Shown here piece by piece: positions 53,028-64,000 of a DNA stretch of 64,000 nt. This DNA comes from Struthidea cinerea (lineage: Eukaryota; Chordata; Aves; Passeriformes; Corcoracidae). The notes below the pieces were generated by a model. That model saw only the letters and a program-made list of their open reading frames with translations. It did no database searches and was not told the origin of the DNA. The position numbers and the translations under genes were made by a program. The DNA is taken from contig VZTI01004085.1 of assembly GCA_013397865.1 (NCBI GenBank), forward strand, positions 191,476 to 255,475, given 5' to 3'. How positions within the stretch are numbered: position 1 is the first letter of the stretch; each line of letters opens with the position of its first letter.

Positions 53028-56000
53028 AGCTTCTTCAATTTAACATACTTAAGAAGCCCCAAATCCCACAGCCAAACCTTAATGAACATAGATGTTTAAA
53101 AAAAAATAAATAAGAAGGTTTGGAAAAGGTAGTTAAAAGAAGTCACTAGGAAAAGTCAATGAGCTAAGGAGGAGCAGGGTGTTACTTACAGCCTTTTCTC
53201 TATACAGCACAGTAGAGCTGCTGAGGTTTGCTCATACGGTGAGCATTCCTGCCAAGCTTCTACCATTATCTCTAATTAAGAAACATTTCTTTTTAAATTA
53301 AAAGATTCCCATGGTCACATTATTCACCTTCTTTAGTTTGTTCAGTACACAGAAAACTGTTGGACTGGAAACATCATTTACTTAAATAAAAAAAACCCCA
53401 CAAGGTGTCTGTTAAAGTGAGATAACACATGCCCCACTGCCCCTAAAATGATCCATAAAAGGACTATCTTACAGTACCACCTTCTTGGAAATGTCTTATT
53501 CTGATAATGAAATGGCACCAAAGTTCATTTTGTTCTAGAAAAGCTGTATTCATCCACATAGTATGAATGTTTTTACGCAATTTCAAGCAAACCCAACCAA
53601 ATATCCAATCTTCCTCCTATTCTGAGGTATAGCAGAGAAATACACATGGAAATATTTAATATATTAATTGTGTAATGTAACAATATGTGACAGTTATCAG
53701 ATGCATTCTTTATCTATTTGTTTATCAGCATCACAACATTGTAGGGGCCTAGAAGGAGGTTCATTGCTCTGTAAGTCCCCAACAAATTCTGGACAGGAGA
53801 CTGCCATTCCTTCTGTATCAATAATACTGTTAATTCTGTGGAAGGGAGAAAGTAAATCAGATTTATTTAAAAGTCCATTCCCCCCCACCCCAGATTTTAT
53901 ATTTCTGCCATTATTACTGATTTTTTTTCTACTGGAAAATTACCAACATTAGAGATACTAAATATTCTTATCATGTGTGGTGCTCTGTAATTATTACTCA
54001 CAGGCAACCAAAATATATTTGCTGCCTGGACAGTCGTAACTAAGACACTTGGAAAGCAATGAATCGCTGCAAGACAGGAAGAAGGGATGACATTTATGAT
54101 CCTGCAGATTTTCAGCCACAATCAGAGTACATATCAAGGGCACTTGCCCTCACAGCAATGCTGGAGCTGGCCGCTAAGGGCTTGACTCCTCCCATTTCTC
54201 CTGGCAGAAGGGCACTATTTAAACGCAGATGCAGAATCAAAAGCTTATCACATTATTCTCCTTTTCCTTTCTTCAGCTGGTGGCTAAAACAGTGAGACCA
54301 ACTCTCCAGTCCAATTCTGTCACGGTTTCCACAGATTACTTCCTAAATCTTTGTTTCTGCTCCACAACAAACTGGGAAAAAATAATTTATTTAGTTTTGT
54401 AAAATGTTCTTTTCTCAATGAAATGGTAAAAGTGAAAGTGATTAAATTGTTCTACCTAGGGAGTAAAAGATTTTAAACTACTTTAAACACTCTAAAAAGG
54501 ACATCTACAGCTTCTGCCTTCAAAAAGCAAAAAGACTGATAAGAAAACCAGAAAAATAGGTCAGAAGAAAAAAATATTTCTGAGCCTATTTCAGTGTGAT
54601 ATTTGAAACTGAAGTAAGAAACAATGAATAATGGCCAGGAATTTTCTTTCTGAAGTTATGTTTTTTCTCCTCACTGTCTTTGTATGTGACACAGATAGTC
54701 ATCAGGGATAATGTTAGTTCTTTATTTTAACTGTGAATATTAAGATAATGGAAGAAATTGGCTAGTCAGTTGTGAAATATTATAGCAATAAAAGTCTTTG
54801 ATGGAAGATGAATCTTCTTCAAAATAGTACGAGGGTGTCAATAAATGAAGAGTAATGTGAAGATCACATTTATTGAGACTGCAGCATTTATCAAAGTCAT
54901 CAACATTTAATTGGAGTTAATATATGTGCAGGCTTTTTATTTCTTCTGTACTAGTTTGTTCATATATTTAAGGATAAAGTGCTTAACCTACTGGCTTTTA
55001 TTTTTACTTTTTTTGGCTTTTATCTTAACCCTTTTTGTCTTTTATCTTCCATCTTTAAATAAATGTGCATTGGTATTACACCTGTAGCATTCCTTTGGAG
55101 GGACAGCTGGGCTGCTCTTCGAGTGCATTAGTACTTCCCACAGCAGACCTGTATGTTAACAAACCCCCTCTCATGTCTTAGAAGCATTATAAGTAAAAAT
55201 CTAGGAATTTTGGCATTTAAAGTCAGTAAAAACACCTTTTCTGCATATTTTTATAAATAATTGTTTTATGTTTATGAAACAATTATTTTATAACCATATT
55301 AGAGAGGTGGTTTGAGAGGTGATTCCATTCATGGTGGAATGGAATGGATCCAGGCATGAATCTGAGGGTTGTTTGAACTTGGAAATAAATCTAAATATCT
55401 TGGCTATCCCAAGCACTGTACTCACTGATGTCTCACAATCTGTGACAGAAAGGAGGGGAGAGCAGCAGGACCTGAAACCATCTCACACGAGGCCCCCTTT
55501 TCTTTCAGGGTAAGAAGGAGCTATTAGAAAAGCAGGAACTCACACACTTGCATTTGTTGGCATTTATCTTTTAACAGCACGCTCAGCTGCCACTGCAGGT
55601 TCCAGCTGTATCCAGTGGGCAGCAGACACCTGCTCACCCTCTTTTCCTTGGGGCTCTCAGGAGCCAGGCATCCAAGGGCAGCTGTAGCAGCCCTGGGCCA
55701 TCTCTCTGCATTCCCTGTGGCTGACATTATGTGGTGTGACAAGGACGCATCCAACTCTTTGGGGGGCAAGAGATGGAGGCAATAAGGCCCACCCAGGAAA
55801 TTTGGGAAGAGCACCCTGTGGTTGTTCTGGCTGTGACAGCTATCCTCTTTCCTAGTGATCCTCTGGCTACTACTGAACTGGGACTGGAAAAATTATTTGT
55901 GAAAAGAAATTACAGAAAAATGACTCAGTGATTGTATTTTACGGGAATCCGCAGACCTATTGGGACACTTATGTTATTGACTTTTCCCATTGATAGATTC

Positions 56001-58769
56001 CTCTTCCGAATGTAAAGAGAGCAATCCTGCATTAATGTATGAATGCAGATTTCATGAGACTCCCTAACCAGCTGCTCATGAAATAGTAATGTCATTCTTG
56101 AATAAGGGAAATGGTGAATCTAGTGGTCGTTTTAACTGCTGTCTAATGGCTCAACAAAAGGTATCTGCACGATACAACATAAGACAATTTTTTACTGCAG
56201 TTCATATTTCAAGCCTGAATTTGTAGTAGTTGGAGCACTATTCCTAAAAAATCCTCAGATGCACTGTAAGTTATAAATTCCTACTACACTGTAAACAGGA
56301 TGTGTTGTTTACAGCTTTAGATCCACTAAATATTTGTGGATTTGCTTCCTCAGCTGTAGCAGGAACTTACTGGTGATAACTCCCTGCCTTGTTCAATAAC
56401 TTCCAGTAATTATCATGAAGAAAATGCAATAAATTCATGTAATAGACTGCCCCTTTGCTATAATATACAATGAGAAGCAATCAATGCTCCTTACAATGAG
56501 GAGAAGAAATACAACTGTGTTTTATTTTATAGCTTTAGAAATGCAGCTTTGGGAACCACCAGAGGGAGTAGAGGGAAACTCCAGTGGTCAAATTCCATCC
56601 CTGTGAAAGACAGAAAGACATTTTCCAAAGCAGCAACACAACAGTGCACTGCGTACTTCTTAGCAGACTATTTTATTTGCTCACCCATCCAGCAAAAGCA
56701 GGATCGCCAGGACTTGATGCTCTTATTTCTTATGCTTAGAAAGAGAGAAGCAATATGAATCTTGCAAATAACCCTCAGACTTAGCCTTTGGCAAAGTAAT
56801 TGTAAAAAAGACGATGCAGGAAGAGGATAGCAAAATATCTGCTTTTGCTGTTAGCAACAATAATCTTGGAAAACAACATGGCTATATTTAATAATCATGG
56901 GTTTAATATATAGTTTTACTGTAACTTAAATCAAAGGGCATTTCTGAGACCATCCTTGTTATGCTTTAAGTATAATTACACGCTACGTATCTTGGAAAGT
57001 AAATGAAAGCCTTTTCCTGGTGATTTGTTATACATTTCTTTTTTGCCTCTGGCTAAGTGAAGGCCAGGCCTCTGAAGAGTTTCAAGTATAATGCACAGTG
57101 AATATAAAACAGTCCATTAATTGGGATAATAGGTCCTGGCATGTAATTGCATTGCTAAGGTACTATGGATAGCTGCTGAGTGAAATGGTATTTATTCAAG
57201 GTTGTTAGTCATCCGTGGATAACTTTATTTGTCCACTGATGCTTAAATAAATGCATCATCCATCAGTAAGAATACTTATGAAAAAATTTATTGCAAAAAT
57301 CATTATCATGTCTCAAATTATGGAAGGAAACAATATATAAAAATTGCTGAGCAGTGGTACAATAAAGCCATGCCATGATGCATTTTGCTTGTTTTTCTGC
57401 CAGTGGACAGTAAAATATGGTTGAAAAATCAAGGCTAAATGGCAAGTTTACATGCTTACAATATTTACCCTTGCCACTGAATATAGTAGCTGTTTTTTTA
57501 AAAAAATTCTAATAATTCATTCTTCAAGTCTTAGAAAAATTGTCCTAATCTAAATAGGAGAAATGCATTCAATAATGAATGCTGCACCAACCGCAAAAAA
57601 ATTAAAAAATTAACAGTGTGTTTAAACTACACATTCAGATATGCCAGCAGCTTTTGTTCACGACGTTTTACTGTTACTCTGCAGTGATCAGTAACCCCTG
57701 ACAAAACAGTGAAGAACTGATTGCAGACAAAAAAGTAAGACACAAGAATTGCTTGATTATGGACAGTCTTAAATAAAGCTTAAATAGGACAGAAAAGACC
57801 TACAAAGAATTCCCATTGATAGTGCCAACAGCTCAGCTCAAAATACCTTTGTATCTCATGTGGATAAAGAAATTATTAAGGATCTGATTTTCAGATAGAG
57901 TGCAGCCACATCCTCTTTTATCTTCAGCTACATAAGCAAGCACTTATTATTTTGACAATCCTACCCTCAAGATCTTATCTCATCATATGTTCCTGCTGTA
58001 TAGAACTGAATAATATATAACATACAAGGGATACAGGTATGCAAACAACGTTTAAAAGAGAATACATACATTAATTGGAATAATGGTGCCTATAGCTGCA
58101 GCAAATATCTTGTCATTTGTATTTGTAATTTCTTGGTAATGGCCAGGTTTGATTTCCACACCTCCCACTGACCACAGAGCCAGTGGCCATCTCCCCACCG
58201 GCATGGGAGGCTGGACCAGCACCTCAGTCAAAGCCATGCCAAGTGTCAGAATCTGTCAAAGCCATCCATCTTATGGGAAGCAAAGGCTGGCAAATGGAAT
58301 AGATTGATGAGAAAGATGCCCACTTTAAAAAGCGTCTACATTTTTATCTGCAGAAGAAAGAGTGGCCACAGAGCAGTAACTCCTGACTTCCTAATGCACG
58401 TCAAATTTTACAGGAGACAGGGAAAATTCCACCTAACTCACAGAAGGGGTTATTAGCTATATCTAAATATGAAGCTGATCAGTGAAGCCTGATCCTGCAA
58501 ACACATATGCATGCTATTAACTTAAGATATACAGGGTGTTGCAGCAATCTTAGTGAGGTAATTCATGCGTTAAATTAACTGCATCTATATTATGGGGATT
58601 AGAAATGGCAGCAATGTCTTTTCCTTGGGATTCATTTCTGAGGACTTCTGGAAGGTGCCAAAGACTCGGTGTCAAGTTTTGAAATGTCAAATAACATAAT
58701 ATGATTGAAGAGTAAGTAGGAAAAAACCCTCCAGTCCCGCCTCAAAGACTATTGTCAGAGCAGGATTTA

Positions 58770-59830
58770 CAGTTTTTCCTCCAAGTTTGATGCTATTAAC
58801 AGGGGCTCTCAACCTCTCTGCATATTACTTTATTTCCACCTCTCTAGACCATATATTCCCAGATTTATCAACTTCACTGAATGTGCTCCTTTTATTCCTT
58901 GATAATTCTATGTTTACAAGTTAATGACCAAAATAGGGAAATCCAGCCTAATGGTTATTCTTTATGAAGTGGTGTATAACACAAGATCAATTTTGTATTA
59001 GAAGTCCATTTGGACACATTAGCCTATATTGCTGCTACACAATGAAGTAAGCAGTTAACACTGAATCTGTCAATAGCATGCATTGAACATTTCTTCCTGA
59101 CTATTACCTGATTCAATATCAAGTCCAACTACACTTAACTGGTGTAATATACCGACCCAGGAGCATCACTTAACACTTAAATCTATTGCATTTAATTTTC
59201 CACCCCCTGGTCTGTCCATTCAATTTATCAGAAATTATCCTGTAAAGCAACTGCAACCATCTGCCATTTAAACTATCTTTTTACTTTAGTGCCACCTGAA
59301 ATATTTATTACCTTACATGTATTAAACTGAATCAATAATTAAATTATTGAAGAGAAGTGATCCCAACAAAGAAAGCAAAAGAATTCTACTCTTCAACAAT
59401 CCACCAAAATGCACTTCCCATTCCCTGCTACTCTGGTTACTAACAGTATTAAAAATCTTAAGCATCCAATCCCTATTCAGACAGCCTATACAAAAATTTG
59501 TTGCATAAAACTTTGGTAAAAAGAAAAAGCTTTTTTGACATGGAGAAATACTAAATCGTGCATTTTCTCTTCTGCCATTCACTTATAAAGAGGTAATCTT
59601 ACTTGTTTAACATGACTCACCTTTCAGAAATCCTCGCTTGCTCATGTTCTTTAAGTTATAATTTCCTACGTGTGTCCTTCTGGCAACTATGAATTAGAAT
59701 TCTCTACCAACAGACTGAAAATATTTTGCTTAACAGGACTCTAATTTTCAACCTTTCATGTATGCTGTCATTTTAAGAACAGTAACTAAATTCACAACTT
59801 TCAGTCTCCTGGAGATTTTTGTATTAAATA
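58770..59830 (-). mobile_element. Ancient CR1/L3-like LINE, ORF2 region, antisense
   Basis: Weak but colinear similarity over about 1 kb to antisense CR1/L3 ORF2. In order: 'ttttcctccaag', 'cagatttatcaacttcactg', 'acacattagcctatattgct', 'ttgcatttaattttccacc' with 'gtccattcaatttatcag', then 'gaggtaatcttacttg' followed by 'ctcgcttgctcatgttc', 'ctctaccaacagactg' with 'gcttaacaggactctaattt', and finally 'cattttaagaacagtaac' with 'tttcagtctcctggaga'. These correspond to successive reverse-transcriptase-region words of the family. Many substitutions destroy all reading frames, implying great age, probably older than the avian CR1 fragments elsewhere in the window. Confidence 0.7.
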
Positions 59831-60301
59831 TGCATTAAAAAATAATAATGGCATCAACATATTTTCACTGTCACATATCAAGATATACATAGTATGTTTT
59901 TGTATTTCAAGTAATTTTAGCTTGCCCTAACACTTGCTTACCAGCACTTCTTCAAGTATTTAATGTAATATTTTCTATATTAGCAAGGTTTTAAAAAATA
60001 TTAAAATCCCCCTAAAATCCTCCCTGCAACTTCCCCCATGACATAAGAAAGCAGGGTAAAGACAACATTTATTAAAACAAGTATCATATCATTATTAAAA
60101 ATCTGTGTCAGTCTCTGTAACTTGACAAGTTCCTTGCACAGGCTGCACTAGGCTAGAGGGACCCTGGCCATGCCTCCTGCCTGGAAATAAGGGGAAGAAC
60201 TGAGAACACCTGTAGCAGCTTCTTTTGAGTATCAGAGTATTCTTCCAGCATGTAAAAAATGCTGCTGAAGGACTTCTGACACATCCAGTTTGCATTCCTT
60301 C
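59831..60301. other. Unassigned stretch between old repeats
   Basis: AT-rich to 60080; then a GC-richer segment (60100-60300) with an 80-codon minus frame (60095-60337) of no recognised family. Confidence 0.5.
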
Positions 60302-60396
60302 ATGCCAGGTTTTAAGCACTTTATCAAATGCTGGCAATAACCTCCACTCCCTTCCTTGTGTTTAACCCTTGGTTTTATTTACAAAGATGAATCATG
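60302..60396 (-). repeat. Possible MIR-type SINE remnant, antisense
   Basis: 'atgccaggttttaagcactt', 'ggcaataacctccac' and 'ggttttatttacaaagatga' follow the antisense MIR order ('tgccaggcactgttctaag', 'taatcctcacaac', 'ccccattttacagatgag'). Diverged, but three words in register. Confidence 0.42.
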
Positions 60397-60411
60397 TGCT
60401 TCTGTCTTCAT

Positions 60412-60620
60412 TTTACCAGGCTAAATAAGTAGGTCCTATTATATAACACACTTCAATTTCTTCTCATATGATAGATTCACTGTTAACTTAATCATCATAA
60501 TTGCACTTCTTTCCATCTGTTCTCATTTAAGTTCATTTTTCTTGAACAAGGATGACCAGATTGCACCTACCTCTCAAAATAAGATGAATACCTTCAGTGA
60601 TTCTCATTCTTCATTATTTC
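60412..60620 (-). mobile_element. Second ancient CR1/L3-like piece, antisense
   Basis: 'accaggctaaataagtagg', 'tctcatatgatagattcac', 'ccatctgttctcatttaagt' and 'gatgaccagattgcacctac' match the 3'-proximal ORF2 part of CR1/L3 read in reverse. In the antisense reading this section should lie to the left of the region covered by 58770-59830, and a counterpart is already present there. This is therefore a separate copy or a duplication, not a continuation. Confidence 0.6.
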
Positions 60621-63530
60621 TTCAGAAGATCTTAATGGACTGCATATTCCCTATTTTTTTTTAAGTGTATTGCACAGATTACAGAATAACCTGAGTAATT
60701 CAGCACCATAAATAACTGAAACTCTCCCAACATTTAAATATCAAGTTCTACTCTTAAAAATTGTTACTTGGATTTTGAATTTAATGCAAGATGTCTTTGA
60801 TATAAGCACGTATCAGTGTTACACTTGGCATCAGGTTACACCTGAATTTCAAATCTTACGTGTTACACACTTTACAATGTTCAGCAAAATTTGTCTCGTT
60901 TCAGATTGTTTCATCATTGCCATCAAATCTCCTCAGTTGGAAGAGACCCACAAGCCTCATTGAGTCTACTTTTAAAACCATGAAGTTTGAAATCTACCAT
61001 GAAAGACAAGGAAAAAATGGCCTTCATAGTTGAATTTGGGATCATTCTCTCTCCCTGTTCCCTCCATTCTCATTAATTTTCTCCCCAGTATCCTGAAGCA
61101 GTACTCTGAGAAAACTAAAATCAAAGCAATAAGTCTCTGTTCCTGCTCCTGCACCCAGAGAAATTTCATCAAGTCAGAGACCAAGTCAAAGGTAGTTATA
61201 TATTCTTTTTTTCTCTCCCTTATTATGTCTTTTTTCAAACTAATTAGTAACACTACCCATACCATCAATGTGGTAGTGAGAAGCTCTCATTAGAAAATTG
61301 CTGATATTTAAAACATGATACATACATGGGAGAAAGAAAAATAGAGGTTAAAATCTTTGTTTCCGTTGTTAAATGAGCAACTAATGTATTACAGATTTTT
61401 GGGAAAAAATTATTGAAAAGCCAAGCCCAGATATGAGGCCTTAAAATGGTGAAATTATAAAAGAAAATCACAATTATGAGAACCAACTCTATTTTAGTGA
61501 GGTCTGTTCTAAGCATCACTAAATACATTATGTTTTTAAAGGAATCTTCAGAAGTGAATCCACATAATAAAAAAGAATTAAATTCTCTATAGGATATTAC
61601 ATCCATATCTTAAAATCTCAGCAGTTTTTAATTATTTGCCATTTACATTTATAGTAAGAAAATATTGGAAGACCACAAACTCATTTCAGGCCCTATTGTG
61701 TGCAAATGTAGCTCATTATGGTCCTCTCCCTCTGAAGAATTTCCTATTTAGCCTAAGTTTTAGCAAGAAAAAATGGAAATGGAAGGGTTGTTAAAAACCA
61801 CAAGTGTACTGGTCTATCATACCATTAAGGCACATGACTTGCCCCTTTCTGGAATGGAATAACATAAAGCAGTTAATATGATTTTTTCTCTCCATTTTTA
61901 CTGCCATAAAGAACATACTGAACACACATTAGTAAACCCTGTAATATTGTTTCATGTTATAAGGAAACTTTATCACAAAACATTAAAGAGTGTCTAATCA
62001 AAATATATCCCTCAGAAAAGACTCAGCATCTGCCCAGCAAAGCCTGGCTCCAGCTTTGGGGCTGCAGGATCTCCTGGCTGTTCTGTCATTTACATAAACA
62101 CAAAACACATAAGACTCTTCACCTACTTTTCCAAGAAAAATGCTTGAACAATTGAAATCAGTAAATACAAAAGTAGCAAGGGCTAAAGTAAAAGCCAGTT
62201 CAATCAGGAAGAGAATTTTCATTCGTTTGTATATAATTTTCACACTTACTGTTCTGCAACAGAGATCAGAAAAAAAAAAGTGATTTTACAGTATCATAAG
62301 GTGAAGCGTGACAAGGAAAGCATTCAAATGAAACCTTTTTATATAGCATTTCATTAATAAATGCAGCTCTTGAATTTGAATATATGACATTGCCCCCCAT
62401 CTCCTGATTTTCACATTTGCTAATTTTGACAGTTTTCCATATCTGCACAGGTAAACAAGTAGCTCAGAATCTCTAGGTTCTCCATTAGACATTAAAATTC
62501 AGCTAAAGAATGCAATAAAAATTAATCTTACACCTTACACTAACCTCTTAAAGATGTTATTGCCTTTCCTACCTCTACCCTGCTCCAACTTTCATATTAC
62601 AGCTCTATAAGTATAACGTGAATAATTCAACCTAGAATTTCCTAATATAAAGTGGAAGTCCAGCTATTAATAAAGAAAACTGCGTGCAGAACACACTAAA
62701 AGTACCTATTTCTGAATGTAGAAACCACAACTTTGTGAGGCTTCTCAAGCTAAAATTTGTTTCACTCACGGGGAATCAGGACCAACTTCTCTTCTTTCTG
62801 CTGCTACGTGGAGCCAGCAAGAAAGTTCTGGTATGCAGAACATGGAGCTGCTTCTCCTACAATGCATGCAGATAAATGTAAAGGAACCTCAGCTGACTTT
62901 GCTCAGCCACTTCTCCTCAGTTAATGATGATGTGAAGTCCTTCAGCACAGATGAGCTCTCCAGGAAGTCTGAACGCTCTGCCACAGAACACTTCCCCAGA
63001 CACAAAATAATATTTGTGAGCTTGGGATTGACTTCTACCATGTTGTAATATCTTTTTTTCTATGAGTTTGTTGGATACACAAGCTATAATGGACTTAGAT
63101 TGTTTGGGTAGATGTGGAATACTAAGAAGCAGGATCTCTCGTTTCAAACAAAATTTCCTCTATTTGACAAGACAGCAAAATAATTTCACTGAAAAAAAAT
63201 CCTAGTGAACAGAACTATTTTAGTTTAATAAATCCATCACACATCAATAGAATTAGCATACACACATCATCCTGTATAAAAATCACTATCAAGTGACACA
63301 TTACAGACTTCTAATCACATTTTTTGAGTTGAACGTCAGGGTGGTTGAGTGCCAGTTTACAGTTTTAGATGTCTCCGTACATGCATGAGCTACGAGTACA
63401 GAACTCTGCACGCAACACCCCCCTCCCCATTGTAACCTATTTACAGTGGATATAAGCTACCTGTGGGGATTAATGTTATCTCACACATTTTCTTGGCTGA
63501 TGAGTAGAATATGAGAAGGCAGAACTGAAG
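60621..63530. other. Gene-free AT-rich stretch
   Basis: No exon is recognised. The 62790-63050 segment is open on the plus strand (62833-63048) and GC-richer, but matches nothing known. Around 61730-61780 a few words recall antisense CR1, too weak to call. Confidence 0.5.
60931..60969 (-). mobile_element. Short CR1 LINE 3' fragment, antisense
   Basis: 'cctcagttggaagagaccca' then 'caagcctcattgagtctac' match the CR1 3' tip, reverse orientation ('gttggaagggacctacaagg', 'atcatcgagtcc'). Only about 40 bp survive. Confidence 0.65.
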
Positions 63531-63566
63531 TGCCTATGACCCTGCCTATGACCCAGCCTATGCCCA
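63531..63566. repeat. 12-bp tandem repeat, three copies
   Basis: TGCCTATGACCC occurs twice exactly (63531-63542, 63543-63554), followed by AGCCTATGCCCA. In one plus-strand frame it reads as repeated A-Y-D-P. Confidence 0.8.
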
Positions 63567-63733
63567 CTGGCAGCCAACAGCTCCAAGAGGAGTGTTTTGG
63601 CCAGAAGGTAAATTGTACACCCCACCTAATCCAACACAAGGTTGGCCAAAACCCCAAGGAATAAACACTTGCCTTGTGTTTCCCTCTGTATTCCCCTATC
63701 TGGTAACATGGCCCAAGCAGAAATCTCTCAATA

Positions 63734-63866
63734 TCACAGGATCAGAATCCCAAGGTGGAAGGGACCTCAAGGATCATCTGTTCCATCCTTTCCTGGCAAA
63801 AGCATGGCCTAGGCAAGGTGGCCCAGCACCCTGTTCAGTTAAATCACAAAAGTGTCCAATAGCAGG
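63734..63866 (-). mobile_element. CR1 LINE 3' fragment, antisense
   Basis: 'tcacaggatcagaatccca', 'ggtggaagggacctcaagga', 'tttcctggcaaaagcatgg', 'aaggtggcccagcaccctgt' and 'aaatcacaaaagtgtccaat' follow the 3'-end order of a CR1 subfamily distinct from the copy at 21827-22166. 5'-truncated. Confidence 0.9.
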
Positions 63867-63950
63867 GAAAGGCAAGAGAAGAGATGTAATGCAAACTGAT
63901 GTATCAGATAACAGACGGAACCTGTCCCTCAGATTTATCACTGGACTTTG

Positions 63951-63951
63951 N
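63951..63951. other. Single ambiguous base (N)
   Basis: An isolated N in otherwise resolved sequence, a likely low-quality or polymorphic call. Confidence 0.97.
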
Positions 63952-64000
63952 GGTGTATTTTTAATACTGATTTCTAGACTTTGATGCTGTAAGGAAGCCT

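Larger units (their letters stand above)
48196..58769. other. Gene-free AT-rich stretch
   Basis: No exon is recognised in about 10.5 kb. Candidate conserved non-coding segments are at 54730-54960 and 57020-57440. GC-richer, CpG-poor, unassigned segments are at 52400-52960, 54050-54300, 55530-55870 and 58100-58260, and may be decayed repeats. Open frames (such as 48812-49270 minus, 152 codons) overlap on both strands and show no domain. Confidence 0.55.

Noticed and set aside
54160..54300. TATA-like 'gcactatttaaacgcag' with downstream pyrimidine tract
   Set aside because: No other promoter features, no CpG enrichment and no gene downstream.
61730..61780. Faint antisense CR1-like words
   Set aside because: Similarity is too short and too diverged to separate from chance.
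1..64000. tRNA, rRNA, CRISPR array, operon, prophage or other microbial system
   Set aside because: No clover-leaf with A/B boxes, no spaced repeats, no compact coding runs. The repeats show vertebrate (avian) nuclear DNA.

Overview
This window looks like bird nuclear DNA, most likely from a neoavian and perhaps a songbird. The recognisable interspersed repeats are almost all CR1 LINE fragments, including the typical avian CR1 3' end. There is also one LTR resembling passerine ERVL-type LTRs, plus a few faint MIR-like and older CR1/L3-like relics. I see no Alu, L1 or other mammal-specific repeats. The DNA is AT-rich and CpG-poor except for one strong CpG island. No prokaryotic gene organisation is present. 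All family names come from recall of repeat consensus sequences, not from a search.

Layout: 1-17.8 kb is non-coding as far as I can see, with a solo LTR (1971-2579), CR1 fragments at 9491-9672 (minus) and 15005-15280 (plus), and a possible MIR near 15.95 kb. At 17.8-19.25 kb there is a CpG island interrupted by an 832-base run of N (18030-18861). This is the only convincing gene signal: a housekeeping-type promoter, with candidate first-exon splice donors on the plus strand at about 19025 and 19113. The gene itself cannot be named, and part of its promoter or first exon may lie in the gap. From 19.25 to 64 kb the sequence is AT-rich and intron- or desert-like. It holds CR1 pieces at 21827-22166, 26361-26936, 40018-40083, 42270-42350, 60931-60969 and 63734-63866. 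Microsatellites include a (CATC)n run at 26187-26248. A long, very old antisense CR1/L3-like relic lies at 58770-59830, with a second piece at 60412-60620.

No protein-coding exon is supportable. The open frames are short, mostly fall in repeats or in low-complexity AT-rich sequence, and match no family I recognise. No tRNA, rRNA, CRISPR array or operon was found. The more interesting leftovers are a perfect 25-bp hairpin whose arms carry forkhead-type motifs (47161-47185), a perfect 8+6+8 hairpin (31996-32017), an 18-bp perfect palindrome (53010-53027), several stretches that read like conserved non-coding regulatory DNA, and an unexplained proline-rich open frame with a 12-bp tandem repeat near 63.5 kb. 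I found no evidence for a novel multi-gene system.
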